Shown piece by piece: positions 8,414 through 17,743 of a stretch of 64,000 nt of DNA; within the stretch, counting starts at the first letter, position 1; each line of letters starts with the position of its first letter. This DNA comes from CAWGXG01 sp963826505. GTDB lineage: Bacteria > Chloroflexota > Anaerolineae > Aggregatilineales > Aggregatilineaceae. The notes beneath the pieces were generated by a model that made no database searches, was not told where the DNA came from, and was given only the letters and a program-made list of their open reading frames with translations. A program made the translations under genes and the position numbers. The stretch spans positions 310,001 through 374,000 of the forward strand of contig CAWGXG010000001.1 in the NCBI GenBank assembly GCA_963826505.1. The letters are read 5' to 3'.

Positions 8414-10849
8414 TCAGTCGGAAGGGACGGTGTAACCCTGTTCCTGCATGAACCGTTTGAGGGCGTCGGCGGAACTTGCCACGCCGCCCGCTACGAACAA
8501 GGCATATGCCTGATCAAAGGCTGCCTGCGCCTGGGGGCGCTGCTTGAGCATGTCGAAATCTTCACCGAGCCCCTGCTGGGCGTAAGCCATCCACAGCCGG
8601 TTATCGAGCTCGTGGGCGAAGGCGTACGCCTGCTGGTGGGTGGCGATCGCTTCGTCCAGCCGCCCTAACTCGTTCTGGCAGGCCCCGCTGTTAAGCAGGG
8701 CGCTGTAATGGACTTTTTTCAGGCGCGTGGTGGCCTGCCCGGCCTGGATCAGGCGGGAGGCAGACGCGCCCGCTTCCTGGAACAGACGCAGCGCTGTGTC
8801 CAGGCTGCCGCCATCTTCGTTGGAGAATTCCTCCACGCCCCGGTTAAAGGTGACCAGCGCCAGGGCGTAATCGTCGTGCTGGGTGGTGGCGAGATCGAAC
8901 GCACGCTGGTGATAGCTGGCCGAGTCGCCTGCGCCCTGGTCAAAGCGCACCGTGCCGATCGTGGTCAGGATCACCGCCTGGCGAATCGGGTCACCGATCT
9001 GCTCACTCAGAGCCAGAGCGGCGTTGTAATCGCGCAGCGCCTGGTCTTTCTGCCCGACGAACTGGTCGTAATAGTCGCCGCGTTTGCCCAACAAAAAATG
9101 CGCCGCGCGCGGATCGGTGTTAAGCGCCGCGTCGATGGCGGCGGACAGCAGTTCCAGGGTATGGGGCGTGAAGCCGCGAAACTCGGTGTAGGTGCCTTCT
9201 TCCACCAGCAGCAGCATGATCTCGACGAGAAAGGCGGGATCGGCGCTGCGCGCCTGCTCGGCCGTCCCCAGAATATTGTTGATCTCCACGTCCAGAGCGG
9301 GCAGATCGGTTTTGTGGAGGCGGGTGTAGTCGCACACGGCAGTGCGCACCGCTTCGAAGTCGGGCGGGTGGTCGTTGGTCTTCAGAAAATCGGCGCGCGC
9401 GACACTGTACACCAGCCGGTGCATACGATAGCTGCCGCGGCCCACCTTGGGCACGATGTAATCGACCAGTCCGTGCTGGCCAAGCTGTTCCAGCGCCGCG
9501 CCGACGTCGACGTCCTGCCCGGCGTGACTGAGATACAGCGCCAGCAGTTCCTCGGTCGCACTGGGGACCGTCATCGCGCCGAAGGCATAGAAGACCGCGC
9601 GGGCGTCCGGGCTGTCCAGCGTATCCAGGCTGGCTTGCAGCAGCTTCATGAAGGTGCGCTGCTCGTCGGTGGGCAGTGCCATCTCGAACGGCTTGTCCTG
9701 GATGCGTTCGAGCAGACGGGCGGGCGTCATGCCGGGCACGGTTTCGAGAATCTCCCCCGCCAGACACAGCGCGAACGGGTGATCGCCCAACAGATCGCAC
9801 AACTGCTGCGCGGCGCTGTCCTTGATCTCGTCGCCCGCGTCCGCGTGCAGTTTGAGCAGCTCCAGCGAGGACTCGCGGTCCAGCCCGCCCACTTTGACGT
9901 GCTTGAAGCGCGGGTAGATCTGGCGGGCGGTGATCAGCACGGGCAGATCGCGCGGGACAGCTTTCATCACGGTTGCCAGCGCTGCCCCGTTCCAGACATC
10001 GTCCAATACCAGCAGCTTGACCCCGGCGTCTACCAGCAGGTGACGCAGCGCTTGCAGCCGGGCGTCTCCGGTGGCGTTGGCGACTTCCTTCCCCTGATCG
10101 CCGAAGGGTACGGCCAGCGCCGCGCAGATCACGTCGGGATCGGCCTCGCCGACATTGAGCCACAGCGCCGGGCCGCCCGCTTCGATCCATTCGGCAGCAA
10201 CGGTCGCCGCCAGCGCCGTCTTGCCCATGCCGCCCAAGCCTTGCAGCAGCACCCGTTTGCGTCGCGTCAACTGGGTATGCACCTGCTCGCGCAGCGCGTC
10301 ACGCCCGATCAGGCCGATGGTCGGATCGGGCTGTTCGAGCAGATCGTCGGGGATGTCGGCCAGGACCGCGCTCAGTACGTTGGCCGCGGCCGGATGGCGC
10401 TCGCGCCATTTGACCAGCGCCAGCATGACTTCGGACTTGAGATTGTCGGGCGTGGTGAATTGGGCGCGGATCAGGGTATTGATACAACTCTTGAAGGCTT
10501 GCAGTCGATCCGCGTTCTGCGGGTCCATGGATGCGGTCGGCCAGGGGTGCGACGGATCGGCCAGGAAACACAGGCGTTCCAGGCCGCGCTCTCCAGCGTA
10601 ATCGAACTCGATCTCGGTCACGCTGCGATCGTAGCCCGCTTCGATGTAGCCGTAGCGAAAGGCAAACAGGCCGACATATACGTCGGCTTCGTCCAGTTTG
10701 TGCTTGCTGCCTTTGGTAGCGCCTTCGCCCATCGCCTCGAAATGTTCCATCATAATGGGGAAGAATCCCAATTCGAGACAGACATCGCGCACGCTTTCGC
10801 GGTACTCGCGCAGGTCTATGCTGGTGCTACCGATGAAGACTTTATGCAC
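8414..10849 (-). CDS. DUF4062 - NB-ARC - TPR STAND-family NTPase (bacterial NLR-like)
   Basis: The 811-residue protein has three parts. Residues 1-~105 are a DUF4062 domain ('KVFIGSTSIDLREYRESV', 'ADVYVGLFAFRYGYIE'), a Rossmann-like module distantly related to TIR. Residues ~165-460 are an NB-ARC ATPase: Walker A 'GLGGMGKTA' (~204-212), Walker B 'KLLVLDDVWN' (~277-286), a sensor-like 'PVLITARQ' and a degenerate GLPL ('DHPFALCLAGE'), then a winged-helix region. Residues ~560-800 are TPR-like helical repeats ('LGKRGDYYDQFVGQKDQALR', 'LGRLDEAIATHQQAYAFA'). The start is GTG 10849 with GAGGA about ten bases upstream. Such proteins are ligand-gated signalling switches; several bacterial relatives act in phage defence, others in regulation. 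No nuclease or other known effector domain is present. The assignment of architecture is firm, the role is not. Confidence 0.85.
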   Translation of the reverse strand: MHKVFIGSTSIDLREYRESVRDVCLELGFFPIMMEHFEAMGEGATKGSKHKLDEADVYVGLFAFRYGYIEAGYDRSVTEIEFDYAGERGLERLCFLADPSHPWPTASMDPQNADRLQAFKSCINTLIRAQFTTPDNLKSEVMLALVKWRERHPAAANVLSAVLADIPDDLLEQPDPTIGLIGRDALREQVHTQLTRRKRVLLQGLGGMGKTALAATVAAEWIEAGGPALWLNVGEADPDVICAALAVPFGDQGKEVANATGDARLQALRHLLVDAGVKLLVLDDVWNGAALATVMKAVPRDLPVLITARQIYPRFKHVKVGGLDRESSLELLKLHADAGDEIKDSAAQQLCDLLGDHPFALCLAGEILETVPGMTPARLLERIQDKPFEMALPTDEQRTFMKLLQASLDTLDSPDARAVFYAFGAMTVPSATEELLALYLSHAGQDVDVGAALEQLGQHGLVDYIVPKVGRGSYRMHRLVYSVARADFLKTNDHPPDFEAVRTAVCDYTRLHKTDLPALDVEINNILGTAEQARSADPAFLVEIMLLLVEEGTYTEFRGFTPHTLELLSAAIDAALNTDPRAAHFLLGKRGDYYDQFVGQKDQALRDYNAALALSEQIGDPIRQAVILTTIGTVRFDQGAGDSASYHQRAFDLATTQHDDYALALVTFNRGVEEFSNEDGGSLDTALRLFQEAGASASRLIQAGQATTRLKKVHYSALLNSGACQNELGRLDEAIATHQQAYAFAHELDNRLWMAYAQQGLGEDFDMLKQRPQAQAAFDQAYALFVAGGVASSADALKRFMQEQGYTVPSD

Positions 10850-10968
10850 TGCGACCGGTCCTCACGGCTCATCTTAGTCTATGGCTATCTTATGCGAGGA
10901 TGCGGAGCGGGTCAACCCATACTGGGGAGTGGATGTGCTCAAATCCGGCTGGGAGCAGCGCATGAAGC

Positions 10969-11609
10969 CTACTTGACGATGCCGTAGCGGAGGGCCAGCA
11001 CGGCGGCCTGCGTGCGATCGGACACGCCCAGTTTGGCGAACAGCGCGCTGACGTAGTTGCGTACCGTGCCGTCCGAGAGGTGCAGTTGTTGGGCGATCTC
11101 GGCGTTGGAGAATCCGTTGGCGATGAGCTGCAAGACTTCGCGCTCGCGCTCGCTGAGTTCTTCCGCGAGGGTGGAATTGGGCTGGCTCATGCCTTCGTGC
11201 GCGATGTGTTTAAACAGCTTGCCCGCCACGACTGGATCGACGTGCGTCTTCCCGGCGACCGTATCCTTGATGGCCGGAATCAGCCGGTCGCGGGGGGTAT
11301 CTTTGAGCATGTAGCCCGCCGCGCCGCTGCGGATGGCGTCAAAGACCCATTCGTCCGCATCGTAGGTGGTCAGCACCAGCACGCGCGTCTCTGGCAGTTG
11401 TTCGCGGATGGCGTGGGTGGCCTGGATGCCGTTCATGCCGGGCATCTTCAGGTCCATCAACACGAGGTCGGGGCGCGTTTTGAGGGCCAATTCGACCGCC
11501 TGCGCCCCATTGGCTGCCAGCCCGACGACTTCAAGCTCGTCATCGGTGCTCAGGATAGCTTCCAGCCCATCGCAGACGATGGCTTGATCATCGCAGATTA
11601 AGACGCGTA

Positions 11610-11613
<4 letters not shown>
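10969..11613 (-). CDS. NarL/LuxR-family response regulator
   Basis: The 214-residue protein has an N-terminal receiver domain with the acidic pair 'CDDQ', phospho-acceptor Asp54 in 'LVLMDLKMPG', the switch Thr in 'VLVLTTYDA' and Lys in 'GYMLKDTPR'. The C-terminus is a LuxR-type helix-turn-helix ('LSEREREVLQLIANGFSNAE', 'TVRNYVSALFAKLGV'). Its ATG overlaps the stop of the upstream sensor kinase gene (ATGA), so the pair is co-translated. The two palindromes at 12919 and 13062, in the gap before the divergent ABC module at 13106, are plausible targets. This arrangement (kinase, regulator, divergent MacB-like module) recalls cell-envelope-stress systems such as LiaRS, by analogy only. Confidence 0.9.
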
Positions 11614-12862
<1,249 letters not shown>

Positions 12863-12918
12863 AAGGCCATCATACCCGGTTCTTCCCTGGAATGACATGG
12901 CGACACGTCACCTGACGG

Positions 12919-12934
12919 TATGACGCACGTCATA
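12919..12934. promoter_or_regulatory. Inverted repeat TATGACG-CA-CGTCATA, candidate regulator site
   Basis: Two 7-bp arms around a 2-bp centre lie 57 bases upstream of the kinase ATG used here, in the gap between the divergent kinase/regulator pair and the ABC module at 13106. The size and symmetry fit a NarL/LuxR-type dimer site. Confidence 0.45.
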
Positions 12935-13061
12935 CATTCCGGGTGTAAGTTATGACAGGGCCGAGGGTGGATTGTTACGGGCGTCACTGTCGGGCGGAGG
13001 CGCGGATCGCGTAGAGTTAAGGTCAGGCGCGTGATGGGCGTATGATGCGCAGCGCCCGGAG

Positions 13062-13077
13062 TCACAACGCGTTGTGA
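13062..13077. promoter_or_regulatory. Perfect 16-bp palindrome TCACAACGCGTTGTGA
   Basis: A perfect 8+8 inverted repeat lies 29 bases before the ATPase start at 13106 and just before its ribosome site (GAGGAAAA, 13095-13102). At this place a bound protein would block or activate the ABC module. Which regulator binds is unknown; the adjacent two-component system is the obvious candidate. Confidence 0.45.
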
Positions 13078-13105
13078 TGGAAGCCAGTTCATTAGAGGAA
13101 AAGCT

Positions 13106-13810
13106 ATGACCAGTCCCTTTGTGATTACGCGTGATCTCGTCAAGCATTACCAAACGCCCAACGGCGCGTTGGAAGTGCTGCGAGGCATCAACCTTGAGCT
13201 GAGACGGGGTGATTTTGTCGCCATTGTGGGACCATCCGGCGCAGGCAAAACCACGCTTTTGAACATGATCACCGCCGTCGACAAACCGACCGGCGGCGAA
13301 GTGGTGATCGGGGACAAATCGGTGACCTCAACGCCCCAGCCGCAGTTGACCAAATGGCGCGCGCAGAATATCGGCATCGTGTTCCAATTTTTCCAACTGC
13401 TGCCGACCATTTCTGTGGTGAACAACATCGTCTTCCCGATGGACTACGCCAACGTCCACAAACCGGCGGAGCGCCGCGACTACGCGTTAAGTTGGCTGGC
13501 CCGCCTGGGCATCGAAGACCAGGCGGAAAAACGCCCGGATATGCTGTCTGGTGGGCAGCAGCAGCGCACGGCGATCGCCCGTGCGCTGGCGAATAACCCG
13601 CCGCTGATCATCGGCGACGAGCCGACGGCGAACCTCGATCGCATGAGCACCGATAACGTGTTCAGCATTTTTCAAGAGCTGGCCGACCAGGGCGCGACGG
13701 TGATCATCACGACCTACGATCGCGAAATCGTCGCGAATATTCCGATCGTGTACGAGCTGCAAGACGGGCATCTGAAGGAAATCAAGAATGCCAGGCGACT
13801 GCTGGTGTAG
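13106..13810 (+). CDS. MacB/LolD-type ABC transporter ATPase with a Tyr in the H-loop
   Basis: The 234-residue ATPase has Walker A 'GPSGAGKTT', Q-loop 'GIVFQFFQLLP', signature 'LSGGQQQR' and Walker B 'PLIIGDEPTANLD'. The switch position, normally H in 'VTHDRE', reads 'TTYDRE' (codon TAC where CAC would give His), so the hydrolysis switch His is replaced by Tyr. It belongs to the class that drives extracytoplasmic MacB/FtsX permeases (mechanotransmission, lipoprotein or peptide export) rather than classical import. It leads the three-gene module ATPase (13106), permease (13900), ATPase (16788). In the paralogous module the matching ATPase (44580-45330) keeps the His. Confidence 0.9.
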   Translation: MTSPFVITRDLVKHYQTPNGALEVLRGINLELRRGDFVAIVGPSGAGKTTLLNMITAVDKPTGGEVVIGDKSVTSTPQPQLTKWRAQNIGIVFQFFQLLPTISVVNNIVFPMDYANVHKPAERRDYALSWLARLGIEDQAEKRPDMLSGGQQQRTAIARALANNPPLIIGDEPTANLDRMSTDNVFSIFQELADQGATVIITTYDREIVANIPIVYELQDGHLKEIKNARRLLV

Positions 13811-13899
13811 CGCGGGCGGGCGGCCCGATGCGTACGCCGCCTCTTTGATTATGTTGGAATGGACAGCGGACTGCGCGCTGTGAGCGAACGAGGACAGGC

Positions 13900-16725
13900 A
13901 TGAATCGATCAACGTTTCGAAAAATCTGGGGCGACCTGTGGACGCGTAAGGGGCGCACTCTGTTAGTATCACTCAGCATCTTCATCGGCGTAGTGGGCGT
14001 GGTCACGTTGATCACCGCCGGTGATCTGCTGGTCAAACAGCTTCAGGAAGATATCAAAGAATCTGAGCTGCCCATGCTGCAAGTGTATATGATCGTGCCG
14101 CCCAGCGAAGGCGAAATCACGCTGGCGGACGAGACCTATATCACCGATCTGAAGGCGGCTTTCCCGGCGATTTCCGAGGTCGAGGGGCAGGCGAATAACC
14201 CGTTCTATTGGAAATTCGCGGATGAAAGCCGTTTCCACGAGGCCCGGCTGTTCACGTATACCGGCACGTTCGCCGACAAAACCTTGGAACCCATGCGCCT
14301 GGTCGAGGGTCAGTATCCGCAAGCGGGACAGCACCAAATCGCCGTCGAGCAGCGCATGGCGTCGGACTTCAAACTGCACGTGGGCGACACGATCGATCTG
14401 CGCGAGTTGGGCGTCGAGGGCATCCCCTCTGAGTCGTGGACGATCTCCGCGATTGTGTTCCACGCCTATAACGACGCCAGCGATCAGGCAATGTATGTCA
14501 GCGCTGAGGACGGCCCGATGATCACCGGCATCGACGGGATCAATATCCTGGCGATCCGCTTTGACGATTTTGCGACGGCGAAAGCCTCGCAAGAGTCGGT
14601 CCAGGCATTCCTCAACGACAATACGCCCTATTCCGCCGTGTTCGTGATGGCGCAGGACCCGGCCAAGAATCAGGCGATCGCTGGTACAGAGCAGTTCCGG
14701 ACGATTCTGTCTGCGCTGGCGATTGTGGCGATGCTGGTGTCGGGCTTTTTGGTGCTGAACGTGGTGAGCAATCTGGTCGCCGAACAGCGGCGGCAGATCG
14801 GCGTGATGAAGTCGTTGGGCGCCACGCGCCGCGAGACGCTCGTCATCTACGGCGGGATCGCGGTGTGCTACGGACTGATCGGCATGATCCCCGGAGTATT
14901 GGCGGGCATTCCGCTGGGCTACCAGATGGCGAAAATCATCGGGGATTTCGCCAACACGCTGATCGATTCATTCTCCGTATCCCCATTGGCGATCGGGTTA
15001 GGAGTAGCCCTGGGGCTGGCCGTGCCGATCGTGTCGTCGATTCTCCCCGTGTACTTTGGGACGCGCGTGTCAATCCTCGATGCGATGACGGACCTGGGCA
15101 TCGGCGGCAATTACAACATCGGCATTTTGACCCGGTTGATCAAGGCGCTGCCGCTGCCGCTCAATCTCAAGCAGTCGTTCAACAACCTTGTGCAGAAGAA
15201 AGCACGGCTGGCGCTGACCGTGATCACGCTGACGCTGGCGCTGACCGCGTTTATGGGCGTCTCGGCGGTGTTCGTGCGCATCAACGATGTGCTGCAAGAC
15301 CTGTTCGACCAGTTCGAATTCCAGGCAATTTTCCAGACCACGCAAAGCCAGGAATTCGAGGTGGTGCAGTCGCTGCTGATGGACAACGTGCCGGGCATCA
15401 AAGAGGTCTATCCCGGCTCGGCCTACATCGGGCAACTGGAGGGTTACGTTTCGCCCCAGAGCGAGTCCAACCAGATCTTCATCCAGGGCGTGGTGACCGA
15501 TCGCGGCTTCGATGAGAGCGATTTCTCGGCGGGGCGCGGCTGGCTGGACGATCCCGAACGCGACGGGATTGTGATGTCCAACGAGATCACCAAAGAGATC
15601 GGCAAAACAGTCGGGGATAGGGTGACGATCACCGCCAACGGTCAGAAGTTGGATCTTGAGATCATCGGGATCATCAACTTCCCCTTCCCAATTACGATGA
15701 TGAACTGGCAGGAGTTGGCGCGGTTCACTGGCTTCACGCTCGGCGCGCCCACGCCTAACCAGTATTTCACCGCCATTCAGGTCGACAGCTATACGGGCAC
15801 GCTGCCCGACAGCAAAATGACCGCGTGGGGCATCGACGCGCAGACCGCCGCCTTTGTGCAGATGGTCGACGGCGTGCCGGTTATTCCCGGACAACCCGGC
15901 GTGATGATCAGCGAGAAAGCCGCGCAGAACGGCGGTTACACGGTCGGGGATACGATCGACGTAAAGGCGGGCGCGTGTCTGAAGATGGCTGCGGTAACGC
16001 CCGTTTCCGATCCCGCGGCGGAGTGTACGACAGCGACGCTGCCGGTGGTGGGCATCTTCAGCGTGCCTGCCCAGATGTCGGGTACCCTGATCCCGGCCGA
16101 TATGGCGGCCTTCTTCTGGAAAGATCTGGCTACGCTGGAAGGCATCAGCCTGGAGGGCAAGCCGGTGCCGAATGCGTTTTACGTGCTGTCCGATCAGGCC
16201 GATCCTAGCGCGCGGGACGTGGATAAGCTGATCGAACAGATCAATGACACACTGGTCGATCACGGCATTACGGCGTCGTTCACCAACATGGTCGAGATCT
16301 CCGACATGGCCGCCAAAGCGATTCTCAGCATTGGGATCATCCTCAATCTGGCGTCGCTGGTCATGGCGGCGGTCGGCGCGATCGGGCTGCTGACGACGCT
16401 CTCGATCGCCGTCTTCGAGCGCCAGAAGGAAATCGGCGTGATGCGGTCGGTCGGGGCGAAGTCGCCCACGATCATCGTGCAGTTCCTGGTCGAGGGGGTG
16501 CTGGTGGGCGTGCTCGCCTGGCTGATCGCCGCGCCGCTGAGCGTGGTGCTGGCCTGGGCGCTGACTGAAATTCTGCCGTTTGGCGATTTCATCTCGTTCG
16601 CCTATCCGCCCATTCTGCTGCCGCTCGGTTTCATCGGGATTATGATTATCGCCACGATTTCGAGCGTGTGGCCCTCGGTGTCAGCCGCGCGGAAAACCGT
16701 GTCGGACATTTTGCGCTACCAGTAA
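13900..16725 (+). CDS. FtsX/MacB-type ABC transporter permease, tandem (double) FtsX domains
   Basis: The 941-residue protein begins 'RKIWGDLWTRKGRTLLVSLSI' with the first membrane helix, followed by a MacB-like periplasmic domain (~60-255), an FtsX domain with three helices (~275-415; 'QIGVMKSLGATRRE'), a second N-terminal helix (~440; 'KKARLALTVITLTLALTAFM'), a second periplasmic domain (~470-800) and a second FtsX domain (~815-935; 'EIGVMRSVGAKSPT', ending 'SAARKTVSDILRYQ'). One chain thus carries both halves of a permease. It is 89 bases after the first ATPase and 62 before the second. Substrate is unknown; relatives handle lipoproteins, lipids or antimicrobial peptides. Confidence 0.88.
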   Translation: MNRSTFRKIWGDLWTRKGRTLLVSLSIFIGVVGVVTLITAGDLLVKQLQEDIKESELPMLQVYMIVPPSEGEITLADETYITDLKAAFPAISEVEGQANNPFYWKFADESRFHEARLFTYTGTFADKTLEPMRLVEGQYPQAGQHQIAVEQRMASDFKLHVGDTIDLRELGVEGIPSESWTISAIVFHAYNDASDQAMYVSAEDGPMITGIDGINILAIRFDDFATAKASQESVQAFLNDNTPYSAVFVMAQDPAKNQAIAGTEQFRTILSALAIVAMLVSGFLVLNVVSNLVAEQRRQIGVMKSLGATRRETLVIYGGIAVCYGLIGMIPGVLAGIPLGYQMAKIIGDFANTLIDSFSVSPLAIGLGVALGLAVPIVSSILPVYFGTRVSILDAMTDLGIGGNYNIGILTRLIKALPLPLNLKQSFNNLVQKKARLALTVITLTLALTAFMGVSAVFVRINDVLQDLFDQFEFQAIFQTTQSQEFEVVQSLLMDNVPGIKEVYPGSAYIGQLEGYVSPQSESNQIFIQGVVTDRGFDESDFSAGRGWLDDPERDGIVMSNEITKEIGKTVGDRVTITANGQKLDLEIIGIINFPFPITMMNWQELARFTGFTLGAPTPNQYFTAIQVDSYTGTLPDSKMTAWGIDAQTAAFVQMVDGVPVIPGQPGVMISEKAAQNGGYTVGDTIDVKAGACLKMAAVTPVSDPAAECTTATLPVVGIFSVPAQMSGTLIPADMAAFFWKDLATLEGISLEGKPVPNAFYVLSDQADPSARDVDKLIEQINDTLVDHGITASFTNMVEISDMAAKAILSIGIILNLASLVMAAVGAIGLLTTLSIAVFERQKEIGVMRSVGAKSPTIIVQFLVEGVLVGVLAWLIAAPLSVVLAWALTEILPFGDFISFAYPPILLPLGFIGIMIIATISSVWPSVSAARKTVSDILRYQ

Positions 16726-16734
16726 GGCATGCTG

Positions 16735-16767
16735 CGCGGGCATCGTTCGCAGCGGACGATGCCCGCG
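16735..16767 (+). other. Intercistronic hairpin
   Basis: CGCGGGCATCGT (16735-16746) pairs perfectly with ACGATGCCCGCG (16756-16767) across a 9-base loop. It lies between the permease stop and the next ATPase start and has no T-run, so it may stabilise mRNA or attenuate rather than terminate. Confidence 0.45.
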
Positions 16768-16787
16768 ATACCCGAAAAGGACGAACG

Positions 16788-17495
16788 ATGGACAAGCTGA
16801 TTTCACTGCAAGCCGTTCAGAAAACCTACAAAATCAAAGGCGGGCTGGTTCACGCGCTGCGCGGGGTGGACTTCGAGGTCGCCAAGGGAGAATTTGTCGC
16901 GCTGGTGGGGCCATCGGGCAGCGGCAAGAGCACGCTGATCAACATGATCACGGGCATCGACCGGCCCACGCAGGGCGAGGTGTACGTGGCGGGCGAGCGG
17001 CTGACGCATATGGGCGAGGACAAGGTCGCGGGCTGGCGCGGGAAAAACGTCGGGGTGGTCTTTCAGTTCTTCCAACTGCTGCCCTCGCTGACCGTGATGG
17101 AAAACGTGATCATGCCCATGACCTACGCGGGCACGTATCGCGGGCGACGTCAGGAACGGGCGCTGGAGCTGCTCGATCTGGTGGATCTGGTGGAAGTCGC
17201 CGAGAAATATCCGAGTCAGATTTCGGGCGGCCAGCAGCAGCGCGCCGCGATTGCGCGCGCGCTGGCCAACGATCCGCCGCTGATCGTGGGCGACGAGCCG
17301 ACCGGCAACCTCGATGCGGTGTCGGCGGGCTTGATGTTCGCCCTGTTTGAAGATCTGATCGCCCAGGGCAAGACGATGGTGATGGTCACCCATGACAAAG
17401 ACCTGGCGGGCAAAGTGCCGCGCGTGCAAGAAGTGCGCGACGGGCTGCTGCTCGACGCGTCGCAGGTGGACGGGCGCTTGATGGTCCGCGCCTGA
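16788..17495 (+). CDS. MacB/LolD-type ABC transporter ATPase
   Basis: The 235-residue ATPase starts at ATG 16788 after AAAGG at 16777-16781. It has Walker A 'GPSGSGKST', Q-loop 'GVVFQFFQLLP', a complete signature 'ISGGQQQR', Walker B 'PLIVGDEPTGNLD' and the H-loop His in 'MVTHDKD'. It is the second ATPase of the module, so the permease at 13900 is served either by both (one with altered H-loop) or alternately. It is closer in sequence to the ATPase at 41408 ('TKAGALEVLKGVDF', 'EQGT-TIVMVTHDRD') than to its own module partner, which supports duplication of the whole three-gene unit. Confidence 0.9.
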   Translation: MDKLISLQAVQKTYKIKGGLVHALRGVDFEVAKGEFVALVGPSGSGKSTLINMITGIDRPTQGEVYVAGERLTHMGEDKVAGWRGKNVGVVFQFFQLLPSLTVMENVIMPMTYAGTYRGRRQERALELLDLVDLVEVAEKYPSQISGGQQQRAAIARALANDPPLIVGDEPTGNLDAVSAGLMFALFEDLIAQGKTMVMVTHDKDLAGKVPRVQEVRDGLLLDASQVDGRLMVRA

Positions 17496-17659
17496 GTCGG
17501 GCACAGACGTCAGGGTGGGGTAGTGACGGGCCGGGTATCCGCGCGGGGGCGGGTGCCCGGTTCTGATTCTGGTAGGCAAAGCGGGGTGCACCCCATCCAC
17601 CCGCCGGACGTTGGATGGACGGCGGTTCCGACCTCAGTACTAAATCTATCGGCGAGGTA

Positions 17660-17689
17660 TTGACAAGACTCCGAGACAAATTGTACAAT
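17660..17689 (+). promoter_or_regulatory. Sigma-70-like promoter of the lacI-family gene at 17744
   Basis: TTGACA at 17660-17665 and TACAAT at 17684-17689, 18 bases apart, predict a start near 17696. The operator at 17695-17708 lies exactly on that start point. Confidence 0.7.
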
Positions 17690-17694
17690 GAATA

Positions 17695-17708
17695 TGGGAA
17701 CGCTCCCA
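17695..17708. promoter_or_regulatory. LacI-family operator TGGGAACGCTCCCA
   Basis: This 14-mer differs at one base from TGGGAGCGCTCCCA, the operator known for the cellulase/cellobiose regulator CelR of Thermobifida. It overlaps the predicted transcription start of the adjacent regulator gene, indicating autorepression. A second copy is at 18785. Confidence 0.75.
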
Positions 17709-17743
17709 GAAACATTCCAAAGAAACTTTTTGGAGTTTTGGCA

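Noticed and set aside
7088..10849. Subtilase and STAND protein as a protease-effector defence pair
   Set aside because: The subtilase has a clear export signal, so it would not meet a cytosolic STAND protein; adjacency on the same strand is not enough.
8708..10987. Long open frame of about 760 codons antisense to the STAND gene
   Set aside because: It is the complement of a GC-rich gene with strong motifs on the minus strand; its own translation is Arg/His/Gln-rich with no recognisable domain.
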